From positions 1 through 12,570 of the forward strand of contig DASQDR010000219.1 of assembly GCA_035634055.1 (NCBI GenBank): a stretch of 12,570 nt of DNA, written 5' to 3'. The position numbers were made by a program, and so were the translations under genes. The DNA is from JAICTV01 sp035634055. GTDB taxonomy: Bacteria > Planctomycetota > Phycisphaerae > Tepidisphaerales > Tepidisphaeraceae. Within the stretch, counting starts at the first letter, position 1. The number at the start of each line of letters is the position of its first letter. Positions 8,211 to 12,570 of this stretch are shown here, piece by piece. The notes beneath the pieces are model-generated. The model ran no database searches, was not told the DNA's origin, and saw only the letters and a program-made list of their open reading frames with translations.

Positions 8211-8838
8211 TGACCACCAGATCGTTCGCGAGGGCCTGCGAACCCTGCTCAACCAGCACGACGACATGGAAGTGATCGGCGAGGCTGCCGACGGCCGCCG
8301 CGCCGTCGAGCTCGCCACCGAGCTCGCCCCGGACGTGGTCGTCATGGACGTTGGCATGCCCGGCCTGAACGGCATCGAGGCCACCCGCCAGATCTCGCTA
8401 AAGGGGCCGGAGACGACGGTGGTCGCCCTGTCGATGCACTCCGACCGCCGCTTCATGGGCGAGATGCTCAAGGCGGGCGCGAAGGGTTACCTGCTCAAGG
8501 ATGGCGCGTTCGAGGAGCTGGCGACGGCGATCCGCTCGGTCTGCGACGACAAGGTCTACCTGAGCCCGAAGATCGCCGACGTGGTGGTCGACGACTACGT
8601 CCGTCGCCAGGGCCCCGCCGAGCCCGGCGCGTTTGCCAAGCTCACGCCGCGCGAGCGCGAGGTGCTCCAACTCATGGCCGAGGGCCGCGCGACCAAGGAG
8701 ATCGCGATGGACCTGCGCGTGAGCATCAAAACCGTCGAGACCCACCGCCGGCAGATCATGGAGAAGCTCAACATCTACTCCGTCGCCGAGCTCACCAAGT
8801 ACGCCATCCGCGAAGGCCTGACCTCGCTGGAGCAGTAG
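8185..8838 (+). CDS. NarL/FixJ-family response regulator
   Basis: A 217-residue two-component response regulator. The receiver domain (1-120) has the acidic pair D9/D10, the phosphoacceptor D55 in VVMDVGMPG, the switch residue S83 and the conserved K105 in GYLLK. A LuxR-type helix-turn-helix (about 150-197) begins LTPREREVLQLMAEG and contains the recognition-helix region SIKTVETHRRQIMEKL. Phosphotransfer from the upstream kinase should promote dimerisation and DNA binding. The length is normal for the family. It ends the operon, giving the CheB/CheR module a transcriptional rather than a flagellar output. The target genes are not evident. The repeats in the divergent region 3082-3117 are a candidate for autoregulation, by position only. 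Confidence 0.95.
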   Translation: MGMRILLADDHQIVREGLRTLLNQHDDMEVIGEAADGRRAVELATELAPDVVVMDVGMPGLNGIEATRQISLKGPETTVVALSMHSDRRFMGEMLKAGAKGYLLKDGAFEELATAIRSVCDDKVYLSPKIADVVVDDYVRRQGPAEPGAFAKLTPREREVLQLMAEGRATKEIAMDLRVSIKTVETHRRQIMEKLNIYSVAELTKYAIREGLTSLEQ

Positions 8839-8860
8839 CAGCGGGGCAAGACTTGGAAAA

Positions 8861-8944
8861 GGGACTGAGGGACTGAGCGACTGAAGCGCCAAGACTTCGT
8901 TGCCTTAGTCCCTTAGTCTTTTAGTTCTTCAGTCACTCCGTCCC
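8861..8944. repeat. GACTRAG-type inverted repeat after the operon
   Basis: The left arm (8861-8886) carries three GACTGAG-like units. The right side (about 8904-8944) carries at least five such units in inverse orientation (TTAGTCCC, TTAGTCTT, TTCAGTCA and relatives). Outer arms 8861-8886 and 8918-8944 pair over about 19 of 26 positions, and four of the remaining positions become G-U pairs in plus-strand RNA. Because the units repeat, several slipped registers are possible. It starts 22 nt after the response regulator stop and may serve as the operon's 3' structure, though no T-tract follows. Confidence 0.7.
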
Positions 8945-8998
8945 TTCACCGTACCCCCTCACACCTCTCCGCCCCGTCCTCGGCCATACCGACCGCGC

Positions 8999-9035
8999 AA
9001 AAAAGAAGACACCGGCATTTCTGCACGGTGTCTTC
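8999..9035 (-). terminator. Rho-independent terminator (minus strand)
   Basis: GAAGACACCG (9005-9014) and CGGTGTCTTC (9026-9035) are perfect 10-bp reverse complements, and three further inner pairs are possible with a one-base bulge. On the minus strand the stem is followed immediately by six T residues (plus-strand A at 8999-9004). No T-run lies on the other side, so it acts on minus-strand transcripts only. Those come from the acyltransferase gene, whose stop is 180 nt upstream, or from a separate small RNA. Confidence 0.85.
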
Positions 9036-9215
9036 CGGAGGGGAGAAAATGCGCCGTTGCGCTAGCTTGCCAAGTTTTCCCAGATTATCGAGCCGGGCCA
9101 CCGGCTGCCACTCTATTTCTTTCACAGGCCTTGCGGCGACGTTCGATAACACAACAAGGATCGGCATCGGCCCGCCCGCCGCTCCACAGAATTTTCCGGC
9201 ACCGCGGCGGTTCGG
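9036..9215 (-). other. Lower-GC 3' region, long 3' UTR or small-RNA candidate
   Basis: This 180-nt stretch lies between the acyltransferase stop and the terminator and has clearly lower GC than its surroundings. It contains a perfect 6-bp hairpin with a 4-nt loop (AGCCGG 9091-9096 and CCGGCT 9101-9106) and a GCTAGC palindrome at 9061-9066. No convincing gene is present on either strand: the open frames end in composition-biased sequence or read through the terminator. It could be an unusually long 3' UTR or an independently transcribed small RNA. I see no confident promoter and do not recognise a known RNA family. With the GACTRAG element and terminator, it accounts for the gene-free span 8839-9215. 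Confidence 0.3.
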
Positions 9216-9905
9216 TCACATCCCGCGCCGCCGGCGGAGGTTGGGCACATCGTCGCGCAGGGCCGTCACCGCCGCTTCCATGGCCGCCGTCGCCGCCTCT
9301 AAACCTTCCCGCGAGGTGTCGCCGCGGTCGAACTTCACCTCCGGCCCGAAGGCGATGCTCGCCCGCTGCGCGCTGACGAATGCCCGCACCATCTCCAGCC
9401 CGCGCTGCGTGCCGTCGAGGTAGACCGGGTAGACCGGCGCCTCGGTCTTGATCGCCATCAGCGCCACCCCGGTCTGGAACGGCAGCAGGTCGCGGGTCGG
9501 CGCGATGCGGCCCTCGGGGAAGATCCCGAGCAGTTGCTCGTTGTCCAGCGCCCGCAGCGCCGCGCGGGTGGCCGACGTGTCGCGACCGCTGCGCGTGACC
9601 GGGATGACGCCGACCACGTCCAGCAGCGACCGGATCACCGGCCGCTCGTAGTACTCCTTGGCCATCATCCAGGTGACGACGCGGTTGCAGATCCCCTGGA
9701 TCAGGTGCGGGTCCAGCCCGCTGGTGTGGTTGCAGATCAGGATCGCGCGCCCGCGCGGCGGCAGGCGGCAGGGGGTGAGCACGTCGAGGCGGTGGAACAT
9801 GCGCACGTAGGCCCGGTTCGCGCCGTGCAGCAGCCGCACGGCGACGGGGCGGGAGCGCGAGACTGAGGCGTTGTCGGGCCGCACGGGTGTATCGTTAGCA
9901 CGCAC
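9216..9905 (-). CDS. PlsC-family lysophospholipid acyltransferase (1-acylglycerol-3-phosphate acyltransferase-like)
   Basis: About 229 residues from GTG 9903-9905. The PlsC/LPLAT catalytic motif NHTSGLD gives His60 and Asp65 (HX4D). The substrate-binding motif FPEGR is at 129-133, and VGVIPVTR matches the intermediate block. Members transfer an acyl chain to lysophosphatidate or related acceptors at the inner membrane during phospholipid synthesis. The start is uncertain because no ATG is suitably placed. TTG at 9911 has GGGGAG about 8 nt upstream and would add two residues; GTG at 9887 would remove six. The longer open frame to 10382 runs through the opposite-strand phosphoesterase and is not credible. 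It is divergent from that gene, with a terminator 180 nt downstream. The exact acyl acceptor cannot be told from sequence. Confidence 0.88.
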   Translation of the reverse strand: MRANDTPVRPDNASVSRSRPVAVRLLHGANRAYVRMFHRLDVLTPCRLPPRGRAILICNHTSGLDPHLIQGICNRVVTWMMAKEYYERPVIRSLLDVVGVIPVTRSGRDTSATRAALRALDNEQLLGIFPEGRIAPTRDLLPFQTGVALMAIKTEAPVYPVYLDGTQRGLEMVRAFVSAQRASIAFGPEVKFDRGDTSREGLEAATAAMEAAVTALRDDVPNLRRRRGM

Positions 9906-9960
9906 AAACAAGAAGGCAACTCCCCGCTGCAGATCGCCGGCCGCGCACACGGCGTCGTCG

Positions 9961-9988
9961 GCTGACGGCAGACGGCTGACGGCTGACG
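9961..9988. repeat. 7-bp GCTGACG tandem repeat
   Basis: Four adjacent 7-bp units lie at 9961-9967, 9968-9974, 9975-9981 and 9982-9988. Three are GCTGACG and one is GCAGACG. They sit in the divergent gap between the acyltransferase and metallophosphoesterase genes. This is a third intergenic short-unit repeat family, unrelated in sequence to the others in the window. Confidence 0.7.
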
Positions 9989-10086
9989 GGTGGCGGCGGC
10001 GGCCGCGATGCCTCCAGCCTCGCGATGCCGACCGCCGGTGCGCTCCCGACCGGGCGCGGGCGCTGGTGCGCGCGGGGCGTCGGCGG

Positions 10087-10092
10087 TACCGT
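10087..10092 (+). promoter_or_regulatory. Possible -10 box for metallophosphoesterase gene
   Basis: TACCGT fits TAnnnT and ends 8 nt before the GTG at 10101, the same spacing as the perfect TATAAT before the gene at 10791. There is no -35 consensus. Weak alone; it supports the GTG start in combination with the family-typical N-terminus. Confidence 0.22.
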
Positions 10093-10100
10093 CGCTCTTG

Positions 10101-10589
10101 GTGATCATCGGCATTCTCAGCGACACGCATGACCGCGACGCCGCCATGGCCGCCGGGCTCAAGGTCCTGGGCGCGGCCGGCGCGGAATTCTACGTCCACT
10201 GCGGCGACATCGGCTCGCAGCGCTGCGTCGACCTGCTCGCCGGGCTGGCGTGCGCGTTCGTCTTCGGCAACACCGATTTCGACCGCGCCGCGCTGGCGCG
10301 CTACGCCGCCTCGATCGAGGTTCCGTGCTACGGGAACTTCGCTGACTTGGAATTGGCCGGGAACAAGGTGGCCGTCACCCACGGCGACGACTACCGCCTG
10401 AAGCAGCGCCTGCTATCGGACCAGAAGCACGACTACCTCCTCCAGGGCCACACCCACGTCGCCGCCGACGACCGCGTCGGGCGCACGAGAGTCATCAACC
10501 CCGGCGCCCTTCACCGCGCGACCCGCAAGACCGTCGCCTCGCTCGACACCGAGCGCGACGAGCTGCGGTTCCACGTCGTCTCCGCGTGA
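10101..10589 (+). CDS. YfcE/MJ0936-type metallophosphoesterase
   Basis: A 162-residue calcineurin-like phosphoesterase. Two-metal ligands are all visible: D8 and H10 in LSDTH, D36 in HCGD, N57 in FGNTD, H94 in THGD, and H117/H119 in GHTH. These small cytoplasmic enzymes hydrolyse phosphodiesters or phosphomonoesters in vitro and mostly have no assigned physiological substrate. I placed the start at GTG 10101 because MIIGILSDTHD matches the usual beginning of the family; an in-frame ATG at 9990 would add a 37-residue Ala/Arg/Pro-rich extension with no match. No Shine-Dalgarno sequence precedes the GTG. It is divergent from the acyltransferase gene and has its own unit; no terminator is seen after it. 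Confidence 0.88.
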   Translation: MIIGILSDTHDRDAAMAAGLKVLGAAGAEFYVHCGDIGSQRCVDLLAGLACAFVFGNTDFDRAALARYAASIEVPCYGNFADLELAGNKVAVTHGDDYRLKQRLLSDQKHDYLLQGHTHVAADDRVGRTRVINPGALHRATRKTVASLDTERDELRFHVVSA

Positions 10590-10680
10590 CTCGCCTGCGG
10601 ACGCGCCACGATTACCTCAGCCAAGCCCCGCAGAACGAGCGACCTGCAACGGTGGAGCAACGCGCAGGCGACTTCCCGCA

Positions 10681-10720
10681 ATTCGCGTTCATCCGCGTTC
10701 ATCCGCGTTCATCCGCGATT
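10681..10720. repeat. 10-bp tandem repeat ATCCGCGTTC
   Basis: Four exactly 10-bp-phased units: a variant at 10681-10690, perfect copies at 10691-10700 and 10701-10710, and a variant at 10711-10720. The array sits in the 201-bp gap between the metallophosphoesterase gene and the membrane-protein gene. A 10-bp period approximates one helical turn, so each unit would face the same side of the DNA. The rest of the gap shows nothing recognisable apart from the -10 box before 10791. Confidence 0.8.
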
Positions 10721-10776
10721 CCGCACCAGTTCGGCCGCGGTTGCGCCACTTCCCGCACACTCGCCGCGTTGGACCG

Positions 10777-10782
10777 TATAAT
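10777..10782 (+). promoter_or_regulatory. Perfect TATAAT -10 box, leaderless promoter
   Basis: TATAAT ends 8 nt before the ATG at 10791. In DNA this GC-rich a perfect consensus hexamer is unlikely by chance. Transcription would begin at or next to the A of the start codon. There is no Shine-Dalgarno sequence and no clear -35 hexamer, which fits a leaderless mRNA for the membrane-protein/ATPase pair. Confidence 0.55.
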
Positions 10783-10790
10783 CGACGGCC

Positions 10791-11225
10791 ATGAGCGAAG
10801 CCCTCGGCATCCTGAGCTACGCCGGCCCGGCGCCGGTCGCGCGGCGGTCGTTCTTCGCCGCCTGCCGGCGCGTCCTGGTGACGGTGTTGCTCTTCGCGAT
10901 CGTTCTGGTCGTCATCGCCGTCCGCGGCGCGTTGCTGCTCGGCGGCTACGCGTGCGTGCTGGCCGGCACGATCCTCCTGACCCTCGGCGGCCGGCGGAGC
11001 GCGCAGCGCAAGCTGGCGGACTGGCGCGGCTGCGCGGGGGAGCTGCTGCGGCTCTGGCTCGACGACATGATCCGCCCCTTGCGCCGCTGGCGGGCCCAGC
11101 GCCGCGCGGGCGCGGGCGCGATCGCGGGTGGGGGCTCGATCGGCGGCGCGGGCGGGATCGGGGGCGCGGGCGACGCGGTGCAACGCGCCTTGCCGGTCGG
11201 CTCCACGGTCGTCGTCGCGCCATGA
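10791..11225 (+). CDS. Small two-helix membrane protein, function unknown
   Basis: A 144-residue protein I do not recognise as a named family. Residues about 28-44 (VLVTVLLFAIVLVVIAV) and 47-66 (ALLLGGYACVLAGTILLTLG) are strongly hydrophobic and predict two membrane helices joined by a tight turn. An Arg-rich cytoplasmic segment with tryptophans (about 68-104, RLWLDDMIRPLRRWRAQRR) follows, then a Gly/Ala/Ile low-complexity tail. There is no cleavable signal peptide. The ATG at 10791 is supported by a TATAAT 8 nt upstream. Its stop overlaps the ATG of the P-loop ATPase gene (ATGA), so the two are co-translated and may work together, for example as a membrane anchor. That link is inferred from position only. 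Confidence 0.75.
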   Translation: MSEALGILSYAGPAPVARRSFFAACRRVLVTVLLFAIVLVVIAVRGALLLGGYACVLAGTILLTLGGRRSAQRKLADWRGCAGELLRLWLDDMIRPLRRWRAQRRAGAGAIAGGGSIGGAGGIGGAGDAVQRALPVGSTVVVAP

Positions 11226-11815
11226 AGAAGATCGTGATCACCGGAGCGCCCGGCTCGGGCAAGACCGTCATCACCGCGCGCCTCGCCGCCGCTCACCCGG
11301 AGCAATTCGCCATGGTGCCCGAGGCCGCCACGCAGGTGTACACGGCGCTGCGCACGCGCTGGGACCAGCTCGACCTCGCCGGCCGGCGCGACGCGCAGCG
11401 GCGCATGTACCGCCTGCAACTGGAGCAGGAGGAGCGCCTGTCGCGCCAGCACGCCGGCGGCGGGGCGCTGCTGCTGCTGCTGCTCGACCGCGGCACGGTC
11501 GACGGCTCGGCCTATTGGCCCGACGGGCCCGACGCTTTCTGGCGCGACGTCGACACCACGCGCGCCGCGGAACTGGCGCGGTACGACGCGGTGATCCTGC
11601 TCCAGACGTGCGCCGCGCTCGGGCTGTACGATGGCGACGCGTCCAACGCCTGCCGCTTCGAGGACGCCGACGCCGCCATCGCCGCCGGCGAGACGCTGCG
11701 GCAGTTGTGGGGCGACCACCCGCGCGTCCGCCACGTCGCCGCCTACCCGAAGCTCGACGACAAGGTCGACGCCGTGCGCGCCGCGATCGCCGATGTGCTA
11801 CGCGCCCAGCCGTGA
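11222..11815 (+). CDS. P-loop ATPase/kinase-like protein, AAA_28 type
   Basis: A 197-residue predicted nucleotide-binding protein. Walker A is GAPGSGKT at 8-15. A later LLDRGTVDGSAYWP (87-100) matches the second conserved block of AAA_28 domains, in which Asp-Arg-Gly and a following Asp/Tyr are typical; VPEAAT near 32-37 fits the same family. The size is normal for a stand-alone member. Relatives are often annotated simply as ATP/GTP-binding proteins and their substrates are largely unknown. It starts at the ATG overlapping the membrane-protein stop, with no Shine-Dalgarno sequence, so it is translationally coupled. A longer in-frame opening upstream is a composition shadow. Its last codons lie in the first copy of the threefold repeat shared with the convergent gene. 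Confidence 0.87.
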   Translation: MKKIVITGAPGSGKTVITARLAAAHPEQFAMVPEAATQVYTALRTRWDQLDLAGRRDAQRRMYRLQLEQEERLSRQHAGGGALLLLLLDRGTVDGSAYWPDGPDAFWRDVDTTRAAELARYDAVILLQTCAALGLYDGDASNACRFEDADAAIAAGETLRQLWGDHPRVRHVAAYPKLDDKVDAVRAAIADVLRAQP

Positions 11816-11902
11816 CAGCCACGCGATCGCCGATGTGCTACGCGCCCAGCCGCCGTGACAGCCACGCCGACGTGCTACGCGCCCAGCCGCCGTGACAGCC
11901 AC
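11783..11902. repeat. Threefold repeat carrying stop codons of both convergent genes
   Basis: Three adjacent copies of about 40 bp lie at 11783-11822, 11823-11865 and 11866-11902. They share a GTGCTACGCGCCCAGCCG core followed by TGACAGCCAC. Copy 2 has an extra CCG, and copy 3 lacks about 6 bp at its left end. Copy 1 encodes the end of the plus-strand ATPase (VLRAQP, stop) and copy 3 encodes the end of the minus-strand P-loop gene (WLSRRLGA, stop). Every copy contains both a plus-strand TGA and a minus-strand TAG, as if the 3' overlap of two convergent genes had been tandemly multiplied. Confidence 0.9.
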
Positions 11903-12405
11903 GCGTCGGTTTCCGCCGGCCGGCGGAAGCGCAGCACGCGCAGGTGGCGGCAGGCGTCGTCGCGGAGGATCCTCCGGTAGTCGCGGCGGTGCCGCCGCCA
12001 CGACTGGACCACCCACAGCAGCAGCGAGTCGCGCGAGAGGAACGTGAGCCGCAGTGATTCGCGGTTGCCCGCCCACAGCGATTCGCGCCTGACGCTGCGG
12101 CGGACGCAGCGCACCAGCGCGCGGGTGAGGACGACGCTCATCGCGTAGTCGAGCCAGACGACGGTGTCGGCGCGGGCCAGCGCCAGGTCGCGGACCGCCG
12201 CGTAGTTCCCGTCCAGAACCCAGCGCTCGTGCGCGACGGCGCGGCCGACGCGCGCGCGGAAGGCCGGTTTCTCCGCCGGCGTCCAGTCCGGGCCCCAGTA
12301 GAGGGCGTCGAGCTCGACGTGCGGCGCGTTCATTCGCCGCGACAGCTCGCGCGCCAGCGTCGTCTTGCCGGAACCGGACGTGCCGAGGACCACCACCCGC
12401 CGCAT
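11875..12405 (-). CDS. P-loop kinase-like protein, FlaR/DNA-topology-modulation/adenylate-kinase-like
   Basis: A 176-residue protein starting at the ATG 12403-12405. It begins MRRVVVLGTSGSGKTT, with Walker A at 8-15. The segment HVELDALYWGPDW (about 29-41) is typical of proteins annotated as FlaR, topology modulation protein or adenylate-kinase-like; WVLDGNYAAVRDLALARADTVVWLDY fits the central block, including the Walker-B-like strand. Such proteins are soluble nucleotide-binding enzymes with poorly known substrates. A G-rich stretch lies about 6 nt before this ATG. An upstream ATG (12489) would add a 28-residue Gly/Arg-rich extension and is unlikely. It converges on the AAA_28-like gene, and its final codons and stop lie in copy 3 of the shared repeat. 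Confidence 0.88.
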   Translation of the reverse strand: MRRVVVLGTSGSGKTTLARELSRRMNAPHVELDALYWGPDWTPAEKPAFRARVGRAVAHERWVLDGNYAAVRDLALARADTVVWLDYAMSVVLTRALVRCVRRSVRRESLWAGNRESLRLTFLSRDSLLLWVVQSWRRHRRDYRRILRDDACRHLRVLRFRRPAETDAWLSRRLGA

Positions 12406-12485
12406 CGCGCACCCCCCCGGCTGGAATTCACCGCTCGACGCTCCGCCGCCGCATCGCCCTCGCTCCCGCGGAGTCGCCGCCAGGA

Positions 12486-12570
12486 TCACCGCTCGAGCTC
12501 CGCCGCCACCTCGTCCACCGCCGCGCGGAGCCGCGGCAGGTCGTCCGCCGCCGCCGCCGCCGCCGCCGCC
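12486..12570 (-). CDS. C-terminal end of an unidentified protein (partial)
   Basis: A minus-strand reading frame enters from the right edge and stops at 12486-12488. It encodes a run of about eight Ala followed by DDLPRLRAAVDEVAAELER, an amphipathic, charged helix-like tail that looks like a genuine protein end. The Ala run comes from GCC trinucleotide repeats at about 12546-12570. It lies 80 bp upstream of, and on the same strand as, the FlaR-like gene, so the two may be co-transcribed. No family can be named from about 28 residues. Confidence 0.45.
   Translation of the reverse strand, partial: AAAAAAAADDLPRLRAAVDEVAAELER

Noticed and set aside
8946..9167. Minus-strand 73-codon open frame
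   Set aside because: It reads straight through the rho-independent terminator hairpin and T-run at 8999-9035, so it is unlikely to be translated.
9028..9423. Plus-strand frame with GGAGGGGAG just before an ATG at 9049
   Set aside because: The ribosome-site-like sequence is tempting, but the frame soon runs into antisense of the acyltransferase with Arg/Pro/Ser-rich sequence and no recognisable domain.
9990..10100. ATG start at 9990 for the metallophosphoesterase
   Set aside because: The added 37 residues are Ala/Arg/Pro-rich with no family match; GTG 10101 gives the canonical start. Not fully excluded.
9906..10382. N-terminal extension of the acyltransferase to 10382
   Set aside because: It would overlap most of the metallophosphoesterase gene in antisense and adds His/Arg/Gly-rich sequence unlike PlsC proteins.
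11783..11902. CRISPR-like array
   Set aside because: Copies are directly adjacent with no variable spacers and contain the coding ends of two genes.

Overview
The window is very GC-rich DNA (about 70% or more by eye) carrying ten complete or near-complete protein genes and the tail of one more. There is no rRNA, tRNA, transposase or CRISPR array. The gene content (Ala/Gly/Pro-rich lipoprotein, an alkaline-phosphatase-superfamily enzyme, CheB/CheR-PAS signalling proteins) and the short-unit intergenic repeats fit a large-genome environmental bacterium. A high-GC Planctomycetota member, perhaps Phycisphaerae, is my best guess, but nothing here proves the phylum.

Layout. 1-3054 holds two minus-strand genes: a LolA-fold-like lipoprotein (53-1372) and a type I phosphodiesterase/nucleotide-pyrophosphatase-like enzyme (1615-3054). 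They are separated by a 242-bp gap dominated by a long near-perfect hairpin. A 155-bp divergent region (3055-3209) leads to the centrepiece, a tightly coupled plus-strand operon (3210-8838). Its order is CheB methylesterase with a C-terminal zinc-ribbon/helical domain, a second stand-alone CheB, a CheR methyltransferase fused to PAS, a heptad-repeat coiled coil and a second PAS, a PAS/HisKA_3-type histidine kinase, and a NarL/FixJ response regulator. The first three junctions are 4-nt ATGA/ATGA/GTGA overlaps and the fourth is a 26-nt overlap. CheA, CheW, a chemoreceptor and any CheB receiver domain are all absent. It looks like a CheB-CheR-PAS-kinase signalling chain of the kind often found as one giant fusion, here split into separate polypeptides and wired to transcription.

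8839-9215 is gene-free. It holds a GACTRAG-type inverted repeat after the operon, then a clear rho-independent terminator for minus-strand transcription preceded by a lower-GC, possibly structured stretch. Beyond it lie a minus-strand PlsC-type acyltransferase (9216 to about 9905), a plus-strand YfcE/MJ0936-type metallophosphoesterase (10101-10589), a plus-strand pair coupled by ATGA (two-helix membrane protein 10791-11225 and AAA_28-like P-loop ATPase 11222-11815), and a convergent minus-strand FlaR/adenylate-kinase-like P-loop protein (11875-12405). The two convergent P-loop genes meet in a threefold repeat whose every copy carries a stop codon for each strand. A minus-strand reading frame with a poly-Ala run enters from the right edge.

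Two themes recur. First, four genes that open transcription units (starts 1372-, 3054-, 10101+, 10791+) lack a Shine-Dalgarno sequence and have a -10-like hexamer ending exactly 8 nt before the start codon, suggesting leaderless mRNAs. Second, each larger intergenic gap holds its own short-unit repeat family, and many proteins carry Gly/Ala/Pro/Ser low-complexity inserts.
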